DNA of 64,000 nucleotides from Apostichopus japonicus (lineage: Eukaryota; Echinodermata; Holothuroidea; Aspidochirotida; Stichopodidae): assembly GCF_037975245.1 (NCBI RefSeq), contig NC_092575.1, positions 16,826,310 to 16,890,309 on the forward strand, read 5' to 3'. Of this stretch, positions 25,501 through 36,700 are shown piece by piece (the first letter of the stretch is position 1; each line of letters starts with the position of its first letter). The notes beneath the pieces are model-generated. The model was not told where the DNA came from. It did no database searches and worked only from the letters and a program-made list of their open reading frames with translations. Position numbers and translations under genes: made by a program.

Positions 25501-28294
25501 AAATTATGCCTGATATTTATTTTACTTGTCTAGAGCTGCAAATTTGTTTTCATGCCCTTGGTCTGTTAGAACTTAGATTATTTGCTGAATTGTTGCGTTC
25601 TCAGCAGTATCTTTTATGACAGTCACCCTAGCGCCATATTGGAATCTTGAGCACACGAACAGGAGTGTTAGTTTCCTTGGACCAGAGAGGAGTGACTGGC
25701 TTCACTTGGTGCAGCTCAGTACTCTCCAGTACTGTTCAGTTCAGTTTCATTCAGCATTGTTCAGTTCAATACTGTTCAGTGCAGCTCAGTATTACTAAGT
25801 TTAGTTCATTGATTTCACTACTGTTCAGTTCAGTTCAGTTTCATTCAGCATTGTTCAGTTCAATACTGTTCAGTACTGCTCAGTATTACTAAGTTTAGTT
25901 CATTTGATTTCACTACTGTTCAGTTCAGTTCAGTTTCATTCAGCATTGTTCAGTTCAATACTGTTCAGTGCTGCTCAGTATTACTAAGTTTAGTTCATTT
26001 GATTTCACTACTGTTCAGTTCAGTTCAGTTTCATTCAGCATTGTTCAGTTCAATACTGTTCAGTGCAGCTCAGTATTACAAAGTTTAGTTCATTTGATTT
26101 CACTACTTTTCAGTCAGTTTCATTCAGCATTGTCCAGTTCAATACTGTTCAGTGCAGCTCAGTATTACTAAGTTTAGTTCATTGATTTCACTACTGTTCA
26201 GTTCAGTTCAGTTTCATTCAGCATTGTTCAGTTCAATACTGTTCAGTGCTGCTCAGTATTACTAAGTTTAGTTCATTTGATTTCACTACTGTTCAGTTCA
26301 GTTCAGTTTCATTCAGCATTGTTCAGTTCAATACTGTTCATTGCAGCTCAGTATTACTAAGTTTAGTTCATTTGATTTCATTACTGTTCAGTTCAGTTTC
26401 ATTCAGCATTGTTCAGTTTAATACTGTTCATTGCAGCTCAGTATTACTAAGCTTATTTCACTTCATTTCACTACTGTTCAGTTCAGTTTCATTCAGCATT
26501 GTTCAGTTTAATACTGTTCATTGCAGCTCAGTATTACTAAGCTTATTTCACTTCATTTCACTACTGTTGAATTCAGATCCTTTGAGCCAGCTATGTTTCG
26601 TTCAGTGATACTAGTAAAATCAACTATATGAAGCGCAACTAGAAACAGTAACTGCTATCAAAGCTATCGATCATAGGAAAACAAAGGCTACCATAAACGT
26701 AAATGAAACTACTGAAAACTCCAATCTCCAATCTCTCAGGTATCAGAGGAGGGGAAAAGGTCAAAGAAGACCCTGGAGGAGAGAGACAGAGTAGAACAAC
26801 AACTCCAAGATCTGACAAAGGATAAGATAAGTTTGGAGAAGAAACTAAGCCAGATAAATGTAAAGCTGAAAAAGGTGTCGGCCGAACTGAAGGAAGAAAG
26901 AGAGGTAACCATACTCATAAATATTACTTTTTTGTACAGGATAACTGAATGTTCAAATTGAGCTAATCTACCAAAAATATCGAGGTTCTATCTTTTTTAT
27001 GTTGAGTATTTAAAATGTTTTGTGATGCTGGTACAGCAATATATTTTGTGCTGGTGTGACTGGAATATGTACACTGTGAATGGCCATTTTCTGAAGTTCC
27101 TTTAATGCTAGACAGTGATCCTTTCTGCTGACATCTTAGTCAACTTTGAGTTGAGGTATTCCAGAATAGAAAGTGGCAATGATTTTAATCAGCATATTGG
27201 TGATTTCTCAGAAGGTAGGTATCCATTTGCAGAAGTGCTGAAAAAATCGTAAGATCTGATAGCCAGGGTTTGAAAACTGACAAACTGCACGGACATATGA
27301 AATTTTGAAGTATGACAAGTTGCTGGCACAAAACAGTCTATTAGTGGTTGGAAATGTTTTAAACAAACCACAAATCTTCTTTGGTTGTGGCAGACACAGG
27401 ATCCAGACCGTACAAAATTTAACAATGCATTCTGGTTTGAATACCAACAGATAAACGGTTGTCTTCGGGAGAATCAGAAGCCATGGAAAGAGAAAGTCGT
27501 AAACTTAGAAAGATCATTGCAGGAATTAAAGCAATCGAAAGAAAAGGTTGGTAAATTTTTTGTATAGTATTTCAAACCTTATTGTATTATGGCCTACCTA
27601 TATAATGCAATGAAGAATCTTAAATTTAGTTGACAGTTCCTTACCACCCCTTCCCCAAACCTCCACCCCCCCCCTCCTGCACCATTAACCCCTCCAGCCC
27701 TTGCAAACCACACTTCATTCTCACCTGTTCTATATAGTTATGACAAGGATTATTTTTCTAAGAAGTTAAAAGAAATTAATTGATAACACGCTACTTGTAC
27801 TCTTGGATATCCTAAGTTCTTAGGCTATGCCTACCTTATGTTGGGCAGGCACCCCTCCTGCTGACTGCATTTATATGGTAACGCTACCAGTACAGTAGTC
27901 TAACAACATGTGCTCATTTCCTGTACGACATTTCCTGTTTTAAGCTGCATTCTCTCATTCCACACAGATTTGAATGTTGTTCCCTCATTTTGTGTGTTTA
28001 GTATAGTAACAACCTATGCCCTTCTTAATTACACTCCCTTTCATGGCTAGTTTACATTCATTACAGAGTGTTAGCTCTTAAGTTTTCATACGTTCCCTGT
28101 CTACACAGGAAATTCAAGATCTGAGAGAACAGCTGAGGGACGTCATGTTTTACTTAGAGGCTCAGAATACCATCAGCCAATCACCGGAGGATACCAGGCA
28201 GGAGATACAGGAAGGGCAGATCGTGATGGGGGCGACTGGCAGCACCCCGACTGGACGGTCTAGCAACAGAAGAGGAAGGAAGAAGGATAAATGA
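16460..28294 (+). CDS. BRAP: BRCA1-associated protein (BRAP/IMP), 13 coding exons, 655 aa
   Basis: E3 ubiquitin ligase of the cytoplasm. In mammals it restrains KSR1-dependent Ras-MAPK signalling and binds nuclear-localisation signals. Coding exons: 16460-16538, 17437-17604, 18314-18719, 19682-19871, 20726-20839, 21211-21359, 22472-22547, 23057-23195, 24311-24420, 25409-25498, 26740-26904, 27451-27546, 28109-28294; every junction has GT/AG and the phase is continuous. Domains: conserved N-terminus [13 protein letters not shown]; Ser/acidic linker at about 90-200; BRAP2/RRM-like domain at about 205-319; RING with C334, C337, C353, H355, H358, C361, C370, C373; UBP zinc finger at about 387-440 ([16 protein letters not shown]); coiled coil at about 478-620; basic C-terminus ending RRGRKKDK. 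Human BRAP is 592 aa; the extra length lies mostly in the exon-3 linker. The start has a weak Kozak context but aligns with the human start. Confidence 0.95.
17437..17604 (+). CDS. BRAP: BRAP coding exon 2
   Basis: Acceptor ctcttcag, donor gtatga. Encodes the segment ending [16 protein letters not shown], which corresponds to RREMTDVIIETMKS of the human protein. Residues 27-82. Confidence 0.9.
18314..18719 (+). CDS. BRAP: BRAP coding exon 3 (Ser/acidic linker)
   Basis: The longest exon (406 nt). It encodes a Ser-, Lys- and Glu/Asp-rich linker, then [20 protein letters not shown], which matches human [19 protein letters not shown] and opens the BRAP2 domain. The linker is about 60 residues longer than in human BRAP. 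Confidence 0.92.
19682..19871 (+). CDS. BRAP: BRAP coding exon 4 (BRAP2 domain)
   Basis: Encodes [20 protein letters not shown] and [17 protein letters not shown], near-identical in pattern to human MLCILTVPAAMTSHDLMKF and IIRDSTPNQYMVLIKF. Residues 218-281. Confidence 0.95.
20726..20839 (+). CDS. BRAP: BRAP coding exon 5 (end of BRAP2 domain)
   Basis: Encodes a 38-residue segment with [20 protein letters not shown], corresponding to NGRQFNSIEDDVCQLVYVER. In phase 0 at both ends. Confidence 0.93.
21211..21359 (+). CDS. BRAP: BRAP coding exon 6 (first part of RING)
   Basis: Encodes [20 protein letters not shown] and [12 protein letters not shown]: the first six zinc ligands of the RING finger (C334, C337, C353, H355, H358, C361). 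Confidence 0.95.
22472..22547 (+). CDS. BRAP: BRAP coding exon 7 (RING end, UBP finger start)
   Basis: Encodes [20 protein letters not shown] and onward: the last RING cysteines (C370, C373) and the first UBP-finger pair C387/C390. Confidence 0.94.
23057..23195 (+). CDS. BRAP: BRAP coding exon 8 (UBP zinc finger)
   Basis: Encodes [20 protein letters not shown] then [20 protein letters not shown], matching the human ZnF-UBP domain almost residue for residue. Confidence 0.96.
23316..23532. repeat. 15-bp minisatellite in BRAP intron 8
   Basis: About 14 imperfect copies of cagtactggactgaa. The period is a multiple of three, so long open frames run on the minus strand as an artefact. It begins about 120 bp after the exon 8 donor. 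Confidence 0.92.
24311..24420 (+). CDS. BRAP: BRAP coding exon 9
   Basis: Encodes [19 protein letters not shown], matching [19 protein letters not shown], the C-terminal edge of the UBP finger. The donor is gtagga. Confidence 0.93.
24714..25090 (-). mobile_element. tRNA-derived SINE in BRAP intron 9
   Basis: On the minus strand the head (about 25086 down to 25010) carries a pol III box A TGGTCAAGTGG and box B GGTTCGAGCC at tRNA-like spacing. A body of about 300 bp follows with the phrase ccttgcccaaggacacaacg on the plus strand, seen in many animal SINE-like repeats. No target duplication was found, so its edges are approximate. Confidence 0.65.
25409..25498 (+). CDS. BRAP: BRAP coding exon 10 (coiled coil)
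   Basis: Encodes [20 protein letters not shown] and 10 more residues, matching EYSYLLTSQLESQRIYWENKI: the start of the coiled coil. Confidence 0.93.
25718..26572. repeat. About 94-bp minisatellite, nine copies, in BRAP intron 10
   Basis: The word cagtttcattcagcattg recurs at 25742, 25836, 25931, 26026, 26115, 26209, 26304, 26394 and 26484. Spacings are 94, 95, 95, 89, 94, 95, 90 and 90. The 5-bp steps reflect gain or loss of a single ttcag pentamer within the unit. The first unit shares tccagtactgttcagt with the reverse complement of the array at 23316-23532. Confidence 0.95.
26740..26904 (+). CDS. BRAP: BRAP coding exon 11 (coiled coil)
   Basis: Encodes 55 residues of heptad-like Lys/Glu/Leu sequence ([20 protein letters not shown], then SAELKEERE). 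It corresponds to the human segment before EEQEMNKCLRANQ. Confidence 0.92.
27451..27546 (+). CDS. BRAP: BRAP coding exon 12 (coiled coil)
   Basis: Encodes [16 protein letters not shown] and onward, matching MNKCLRANQVLLQNKL. The acceptor is ataccaacag and the donor gttggt. Confidence 0.9.
28109..28294 (+). CDS. BRAP: BRAP terminal coding exon 13
   Basis: Encodes [20 protein letters not shown] then [14 protein letters not shown], matching [17 protein letters not shown] and [16 protein letters not shown]. It closes with a basic tail and TGA at 28292-28294. Confidence 0.95.
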   Translation, partial: EIQDLREQLRDVMFYLEAQNTISQSPEDTRQEIQEGQIVMGATGSTPTGRSSNRRGRKKDK

Positions 28295-30660
28295 AGGACA
28301 TATTTGTTAGGGAAGGCATACAAGCTTATGAGGAGTCCTTTCATTTTGAGTGCGGGGTGCTTCGTCAGTTCAGTTATCCTTCCAGTCTCTCTTCCAATGA
28401 CAATCGTTGCTCAGACTCGCTTACAAGAAGTGTTCGGTTTTTTTTCACTCGAGGAAGCTCACTGCATAGATAATGATCAGTACAGAGGTGGACACAGACC
28501 TGCGCATTGTACAGAAGTTGCTAACAGCTACTGTTATACATCAGGGGGTGAAGAAGATTTTTGGGGGGTAAATCTGTTCACCAACTTTCGACCAATCAGT
28601 CGCCTAGTTTTCGGGAACTTGTTGTGCTGTGGAAATTCAACTTTTTACGATGCAAATAATAAGCTAAGCTTTTCATCTCTTGCTCGGCATCAGAATGTGT
28701 TTGTTTGAGATTCTGTGTAGTAGTATCTGATCTTCTCCGAGATTTAGTTATACTACACTAGGGTGTCGTCATCTTGATTGTCACATGATCAGTCTGTTAG
28801 AATAACGTGACAAGCATCAATGAGGTTCTGGTGGTCGTCATCTTATTCTGGAGTGACCTCGCTCCTCTATGGCAAACAAATTGACATCATATAAATATCC
28901 TTATAAACATCTCTGTATATATGACAGCATTACAACAAATATGATTTATATAGTTTAGGGTAGGTGAATCCCTTTAGCGTTAACTTCCAAATCACAACTG
29001 TAGTCGTTTTAGTGCTGTGTAGGAACGCTAGAACTCCTACGGGTACCTGTGTTTGCTGATTCAAATTTACAGGAATTACAGTCGACATAAATTTAGTCAC
29101 AATTCTGCCGGGTAAGGAGTAGGTGAAGGAAGGCAGAATGCAGGAAAGTTTGTTCTTATAGTGATTTATAAATGCCTGACATTATTTGTCTATTGAGATC
29201 AAACATACCTGATAAACATCCTGTTCACAAACCATGCTTGTTGCATGTTAATTTGTTTAAGCGGTCATTGGTTAATGAAGACATATTCAAAAAAATAATA
29301 AAAATAAATAAATAAATAAATAAAAACCTAAAAAAAATGAAGGCATATTCAGGCTGACTTTTTCTTCTGTAGCTCTCTGTCTGTTTATGTATATGTGCAA
29401 TAAGTTAACAATACACATTATCAAAAGAAACATTAATATACTGCACTTTTGTCTTCATTCTCTATGAATATATCTTCAAAATCTGGTTGCTGATTCTCAA
29501 GGAATTTTTTTTTTTTTTTTAAAACACTTGGAAAATTGAGACTTGGCTTCAGGGGAAGTTAAATCATGTAAATTTTAACGGTCTCCTACAGGGACGTATG
29601 ATTACTTTTATCCCCATGATGGCAATTTCATTAATTTTGAAGCAAGTTCTGAACATATTACACACTGTTGATATATTGTTAGTATTTGTTTGTGTCAACA
29701 CAAAAATGGGTTTAATTTCCAAATGTTTTCTGGTAGAAGACCTTTCAAGCAAACTGAAAAACACCCAATATCACATTGCTTGAGACCCTATGAATATCAC
29801 TTAACGAAATTACCTTGTAAATGCAAATTAGGAGGCAGTCCCAGAATCCTGCTTGATATTACTTTGCGGGCTTGAAGAGGGTGTGTGCGGAGGGATGGAT
29901 AACAAGAGAAAGTGACTGAAATATCTTTGAAACCAATTCTGGTTGACTTTTTTTTCAGCTTTGTTCTGGGACATTTATTCCATTTCAATGAAAAAAGAAG
30001 AAAATTGATATTGGCATGATTAAAACACTATTGAATAGTGAGTCAAAACCTGAGCACTGTCTGTGCAAAGAGACTTCGGCTCTTTCGAAAATATACCACA
30101 AACAGAAGCTGAATCTGTGCTATGACCATTCTGGACACATTCTAATTTATTCCCTGACACAAGCACAGTATACCTTGACTAGCACCTTAATATTCCTTGC
30201 AAGGTGGTTAAAATATTCAACAAACCAAGACTGGCATACCAATTAAAAAAAAATTTACTTCATTTTCATGATTAAATAGTGATGCAAATTCAGTTGGGAC
30301 ACCCCCCCCCCCACCAAGCCATCTCTTTTATCCCCCATATACATTTATAACCTCTCCCTAAGACAAACATTCTAAGAATAACAAGCATGTTACAATAAAG
30401 AGATCCAAACAGCTTCTGGCTGTGCTAACTTTCCCTCCATTCTTCAAATCAAATTTGTTGACCTTATATGTCAAATTTAGGAAATGAGATGTAAATAGTT
30501 GTTGTCTTGGTTTTGTTTTATAATAAGATCTCAGTCAAATTCAGAGGTATATATCATAACAAGTCCAGTGCTTCATTTTCATTTGAGGTATCTCCAAGGA
30601 TGGGTAAACAGGCTCTCTCTTACGAGGTGGAATTTCCAATGTCTAGGTCAATTTCTAACG
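28295..30660. other. Convergent intergenic space: BRAP 3' UTR and GLE1 3' UTR
   Basis: The two stop codons face each other across 2.37 kb. AATAAA words lie in an ATAA-rich run near 29300 on the plus strand (candidate BRAP polyadenylation site). The minus strand has AATAAA at 30151-30146 (candidate GLE1 site, about 510 nt after its stop). No other coding sequence is supported. Confidence 0.5.
29291..29326. repeat. (AAAT)n microsatellite containing AATAAA words
   Basis: A short tetranucleotide run of aaataaataaat. Its AATAAA hexamers are the first seen after the BRAP stop codon and may serve as polyadenylation signals. Confidence 0.7.
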
Positions 30661-30732
30661 TCAATAAGTTCTCCAGAATGACGAGGAGAGTAGACCGGCG
30701 GGAGGAGGGAACTTATGCGATCCCAAGCAATT
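30661..30732 (-). CDS. GLE1: GLE1 terminal coding exon 16
   Basis: A strong acceptor (pyrimidine-rich tract ending ccctttccacag) is followed in phase 0 by NCLGSHKFPPPAGLLSSSFW then RTY and TGA. This aligns with human [22 protein letters not shown]. A 138-aa plus-strand open frame across this exon is its antisense shadow. Confidence 0.93.
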   Translation of the reverse strand, partial: NCLGSHKFPPPAGLLSSSFWRTY

Positions 30733-33700
30733 CTGTGGAAAGGGGGAAAAAAAGAGAGAATTCAGAAGCGGATATTCTACCACGACGTCCTCAAAATGAA
30801 TTACTCGGGTCGTCGAGATACCGTGGGCAGCACTCGAGTTGTCATGACTACCACCTCCCAGTTTACAAGATCAGTCCTTTCAGATTGTCGAGAAATGTCA
30901 GCTACTCTCTGATGAAAATGTGAATCCTGTTCTCTCCATAAATATAACACAATCGTATCGATTAGGCAACTCGTCCAATGCTATTTTAAATATATAACTT
31001 AAAATAAAATTGCTGCCGTAATTGCCTCACTAAGTTAAATACCAGCTAAATATCGGTGAAAAGAAAAACTTTGTAGCGTTTTAATACAATTTGCACAGAA
31101 CAATGCAGTAGTATAAATGTTATTAAATATAGAATTTGCACCTTTCTGTGACCTCTGATGACTGGTTTTGGTACATTCTCCGAAAATCATGCCGTTAAAG
31201 TGTACGTTAAAACAGTACTTGCATTTCTTACAACGTCCAAGACGAGTTGGGAAACGAGCAACGATTAAATTCTTGAAGAAAATTCCTTTTCCCTTCTTGT
31301 TGATCCGTCGTGTGAAACCCACTAATAATCCAAGCCTTGTTGAAACCAACTGTAGAAATCTGATGAATTGATCTCTTGTTCGCTGTATACCATGTCAGAA
31401 GCCACATAGAACATACACAAAAATTCACTAACAAAAATGATCAGTATTTGCGACAAGAAACCTACTTGTAAATAGGACTTTAACCTCATCACTGGGCCAC
31501 CGGAACCTTTTGGTGTTACAGCTTCTATCCTAAAGATTTACAGGAAAAAATAGAGCAAAACACTTAATAAGCATAGATCAATCTCTAGGGTGCATAGTTC
31601 ATCACATTTGAAAACTTCAAAAAATTATTATCTTTGACAGCACAGCTTTCATGGGCTTTATAATCACATATCATTTACGCAATTTCAGTTTTAATATATT
31701 AGATTTCTCTTGTCAAGTTAAAACAGATGGTGGTGTTTACATCCCCGCTTTACCAACTTTTTCTAATTTTACTGACTTTGTATTAAGGTCTATGCACTCA
31801 TTCTACACTATCTATTGCACATTGACTGATTTGATTGCAATCAAGTGCACAGTGACTGAAATTTATAGTCAACAACAAAACAAACAAATTTATAAAAAAA
31901 ATATTTAAAAGAGAAATTGGAAAACGAATTGCTGGGTGACAACAAAGAAGTTTCTGGTAGATTCTATCAGAGAAAAAAGACTGCCTAGAAATTTATTCTT
32001 TTTACAGTTAGCGAATAATTAAATGATGAGTCGATAAACCTACTTTGGAAAGTATCCATGGATGAGAACCTCTAGAAGCTTTAAAAACTGTTTGTTGTAA
32101 GTTTCAATGAGAGCAAAGCCACAGACCTGATGGAGAAGGAAATGTGAATCCCCATGTTTAGTTTAACTCAAAACCCCATGGTCATAAACAAAAAGTAAGA
32201 TTTTTCAAAACCAATTTTAAACATTCTATTAATGCCAAAATACATAACAGAACAAAAGATGACACAACACAACATGAAATAGTGTCTCATCACATATCAC
32301 AGCATTTCACAACATCAAATATCTTAACATTGCATATCATAACATAACATATCATAACATAAGATAGCATAACATTCATTCATTCATTTTCATAACACAG
32401 CATAACATACACATAGCATATTATACCATGGCCTAAGATTTATCATAGTATAGCATAACATAAAATCACATAAGTCATTGATACTGACCTCTAGAAAATC
32501 AAAGAGCATGGTGGCTGTGATATCTGGCTGTGGCTCTAGATTCAAGAGTCTGGATAACCATTGCCAAGCTCTCTCTCTACCAAATGGACTAATCTGCAAG
32601 GAGAGAAAGTTTACTTTAGGTCGGTATGGGGGGTGGGGGAGGGGGGGGAGTGTAAGTAGCAGGCATAAGCTTTTTTCCGCGAGTTCGCGGAATATCCGTG
32701 TTTTCTTTTCTACCTTGGGGACAAAAACTATTATCCTAACTAACTGTAGCATAATCAAACTGGAGCCTATACCGCAATTTTTGCAAAATTTTTTTTTACC
32801 CCAGGCTCATCCCTGAAGTAGAATAATCATAATTCAGCAAGAAGGTTTTTCAGGTATGTTCAGAATGTCACACCCTATATTGAAACATAGTTGCAAGCTA
32901 AGGCAAGAACATGAAGAGTGATTTCATGCTAACAAATATTTGCATTGTATATTTAAGAACAAAACCAGTCACATGAAATTTGAAAAAAAGAAGAGAAAAA
33001 TGCATTTAACATTCAATATTAGCTTAGACGGATTTCAGTCTTGTAATTCGTTAAAGATTCTGACTAGTTTTAAATCATGGAAGGTATTCCCCAAAGTTAT
33101 CCCGCCCCCCTCCCTCTCCCCACTCATCATCCCTGCAGACCAATTATGCCCATAAGTAAAAACTTTCACGTTAGTTGCAAACGACACAGTCAAGACATTT
33201 TAAAGTCTGCAAATGGTGCTAAGAATTTCCTGTTGCCAACGTACCTGACCGCATCCTGGTGGAGGAGACGAAACTAAGATGGCTGCGTAGAGTCTCGTGA
33301 AGCCTGACATTCTCTTCAGGTATTTGTCCTGCTTCTCGATGACACCTTCACTATCATACTGGTACCCTAGTAACCTTACAAATAAATTGTAGAACAAGAA
33401 GACAAAAGACATTATGTGTCTTCACGAATATGGCATGATATAGAAACTTGATCTTCTTTGTGTTTTGTGGCTCATGACCCAGTTGTGGTAAGAAATATTT
33501 TTCCTAATCATTGTAATTAGGAAAGCGTTTCTCTACTCAAGATATCGAAGCACCAATAATAGGATGGAGATACGACAGCAACTGAAGGGCATGCTTTCAA
33601 TAATTTGCTTCAAGTCTGGTACCAAACCTCTTTGCCAACTGCCTGCTAACGTATTGGTTCTTCAATCTTTTTACCACCCTCCACTGCTTCCCCACTTCAC

Positions 33701-36700
33701 AAAAAATATGACTATGGAGCCTTACCACATTTTAAGTCCTTATTACAGAGGTATTTATAAAGGCCACTGTACTGCTGTTTTGCTTGAAAAAGATACAGAT
33801 TTTCTTCCATATTAAAATTTTGTTTGTGGCACGGTGCCACTATGGTTAAACTTGCCCCTTTAATCCGTTGAGCAGATTCACTCTTTGCAACTGACTACTT
33901 CAGATGTGATCCAATCAAAGCTCCGAAAGCTAACTATATATCTTAATGTAATCGATGATTCCCAATTAATTTTCGTTGACACATTGGACAGTTGTGTAAA
34001 GAGTGTTCAGCATCGGCCAAAACTGAGCAGGAAATTGTTACTCTGAGAGGTTTTCAAGTAAGGTAGTAGGCGAAACCTATCCAGTGTAGTACAATGCATA
34101 AGTCGTGATGGATATTAAAGGACCGTACAACTCATAAATTTTGAGGTTAGGAAGATCACTGCTTTTTGCATGGGGAGGGTTGGGGATATGTTAAATTGCA
34201 ACTAAAATGATCGATGGTGCTTACTTGTAATATTCTTCGTTGGACTGGTTTTCCTGTTTCGATATGTGATAAGGCACCAAGAAGGGGCACTGTTGGTGGA
34301 AGTTAGCCAGTATCAGGTCGCCTACATCAGGGTATTTACACCACAAGCCTACTGCCAATGTAGCAAAAGGAAAGGCACTCTCATAATTGGACGATACCTG
34401 CTCGTGACCTTGTTTCTGTGGATCGGAAAGACAACAGTTTGGATGTTATAAGGTCATCTTCCGCAACCAACATGTCAAATAGTGAAACCATCACTGAGAG
34501 GAGTCGGGAACAGCAAGAGGTCAGCTGGATCACTGAGATATAAACAAAGGAGGTACTGAAGGAACACGAGGGAGATGAAGCAATGGTGTACAGAATGTAT
34601 ATTGACTCAAAAGAATGCGGATGCCCCCCCTGACGGACTCAAATGGGACTGCTGGCGGCCTTTTCAGCTTTTTACCACTTCTTACTTATTCGCGATTATT
34701 GACTTTTTCATTGCACTCTCATCTACCTATTGACTAATTTGTCGCATTATCTGCCATTGGATACAATGATGTGGACAATGACTGACTTGGATGTCAAAAT
34801 GGTCATTGGACATGATGATGCTCAACCGTATACATTCCACTGGCCTCATAAGATAGGGATGTGTCGTAACAATCGATGGCAAAGGAAGCCTCACACTCAA
34901 TAGCCTTTAAGTTTGAGAATACTTAAATCAAAACTTAAGTCATAGTTCATTCTTTGTTGTATGTAACGTCATCATGTCAGTCTTACTGTTGATGGTACTT
35001 GTATGGTTGCTCCTTGGAATTTCCAATTTCTTAACGTCAAGACTAGACAATGTTTCCACAGAGTACATTAACCTTGTCTCGGGGGGGGGGGGCGGGGGAG
35101 GGGTGGTCCAAGTAGGTTAGTGACACCTATCCTGTACCTGTATAGTACAATAGATAAGTTGTAATTGGAAATAACATATAAGAGTAAGACTCTCTAGGGC
35201 AAAATATATTGCAAAATCTTCCATAATCTGATAATTCTAACAGTGTCGGTTGTCTGTGAAAATGCTTATAATGACTAATTTCAGACTACAATTCTGAACC
35301 AGTGAATGCTAAAGGGGGACTCCCTGACAAAGGAATGAGATTTGGGGAGGGGTTAGGGGTGAGACCAATGCTAAGTGTTGCCTATAGGGGCACAAACCCT
35401 GTATGAAAATCATTATTCTGATGCCGATGGTTGGTAGGGGTCCCCTTCCCCTCCCAGTCAGAACTCACCACCAGCTTCTTAGCTAGAAGGTCTTTACAAA
35501 ATGCCATGCCAGCTGGATGAGTTGCAGCAGATACCATCTTTGATCCAGCCTCCACTGACTGTCCGTCTAACAGTTGCTGGAGCCTGCGTAGCTTGTCCAT
35601 GAAATGGGAGCCAGACTGGGATGAAATTGCGTTGATGGGTGTGTTGATGGCCTTCTGAATGTCAAAACAGTACTTCTTTAGCTACGAAAGGAAAGCAGTC
35701 AAATGAAAAGAAGAAAACGCATTTAAAATAAAAAAGATTTTTTTTCTTTTTTAAATATTTTTTACATACATTAACAGCAGGCAATGAAAAAAATCACTGA
35801 CCAGGGTTAAAAACTGTTAAAAGCTTAACAATACTGCACTTTACTATTTATAAAAAATAAATTGCAATATAATGTAATGTATGGTCCATGAAGATGACAC
35901 ACTAGTATAGATTTCAAAGGAATACTAGATTATCCAGCTTCTGTTTTCTGACTAGGGAAACTTCCAGACCAGGACAATCTAGCTTTTTACTGTATGGTAT
36001 ATGTCTAGGTAAACCCACAAAATAAGCCTAAGGTACAAAGACCATTGGAGATTTGTGTCTAGGGTACTCTCATGGTATGTATCATGGGAGACTGTCTGTT
36101 AAACTCAAGTGTGACTAACTTTATCGTTTTGTTATTGCCATGGAAACCGTAACCGTAGCAATTTTGTGGGTGTTTAAGCTTCAGTACTTCACCACTGACA
36201 TTGGATATTCTCTATCTCTTTTAATTTTAAGGTAACTTTTCGATAAGTTTGATTGCCAACATCCACACACAGATTTCCACACTTCATGAATATTCATAGG
36301 AAGAAAACAATACCCTATTTCTTTTCTATTCTTTAAACTTTGCCAACGAAATATTCTTCACATTAGAAATGATCACAAAGTTTCTGCCTAATCGTATGAA
36401 ATGAGACTTGACTTCAGATTAACTGTTCTGTTATGCGACTTAAAGTGTCCAATCGTGCCAAAAACTTGGTACCCATATCAAACAATTTACATGCCGCAAT
36501 TTATCTCTTTTTTTTTAAATTAAATTCCATAAAGAAGTTCTTCTTTACATACACGTGCCAATTACCCTACATTACATACTAGTCTGTAAAGGTATGGTGA
36601 TAAGCTGAACGTTCACTCACCTCCTTATTTTTCGACTGTTTCAGTTCCAGGAAAGCTTTGCGAACATTTCCTAGATTCTCCTGTAGCTTGTTGTATTCTT

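Noticed and set aside
25616-26608. Ser/Phe-rich plus-strand frames over the BRAP intron 10 array
   Set aside because: Minisatellite translation; interrupted frames and no homology.
29797-29988. Alternative GLE1 last exon ending LPPNLHLQGNFVK
   Set aside because: It resembles the expected tail in spacing but needs a phase the previous donor does not give; the exon at 30661-30732 fits phase and sequence.
30507-30923. 138-aa plus-strand open frame
   Set aside because: It lies antisense to the GLE1 terminal exon (30661-30732), which is strongly supported by FW-containing homology and a perfect acceptor.
31035-31434. Minus-strand frames after an acceptor near 31348 as the GLE1 end
   Set aside because: Splice phase is possible, but the peptide is not GLE1-like and would be far too long compared with the human tail.
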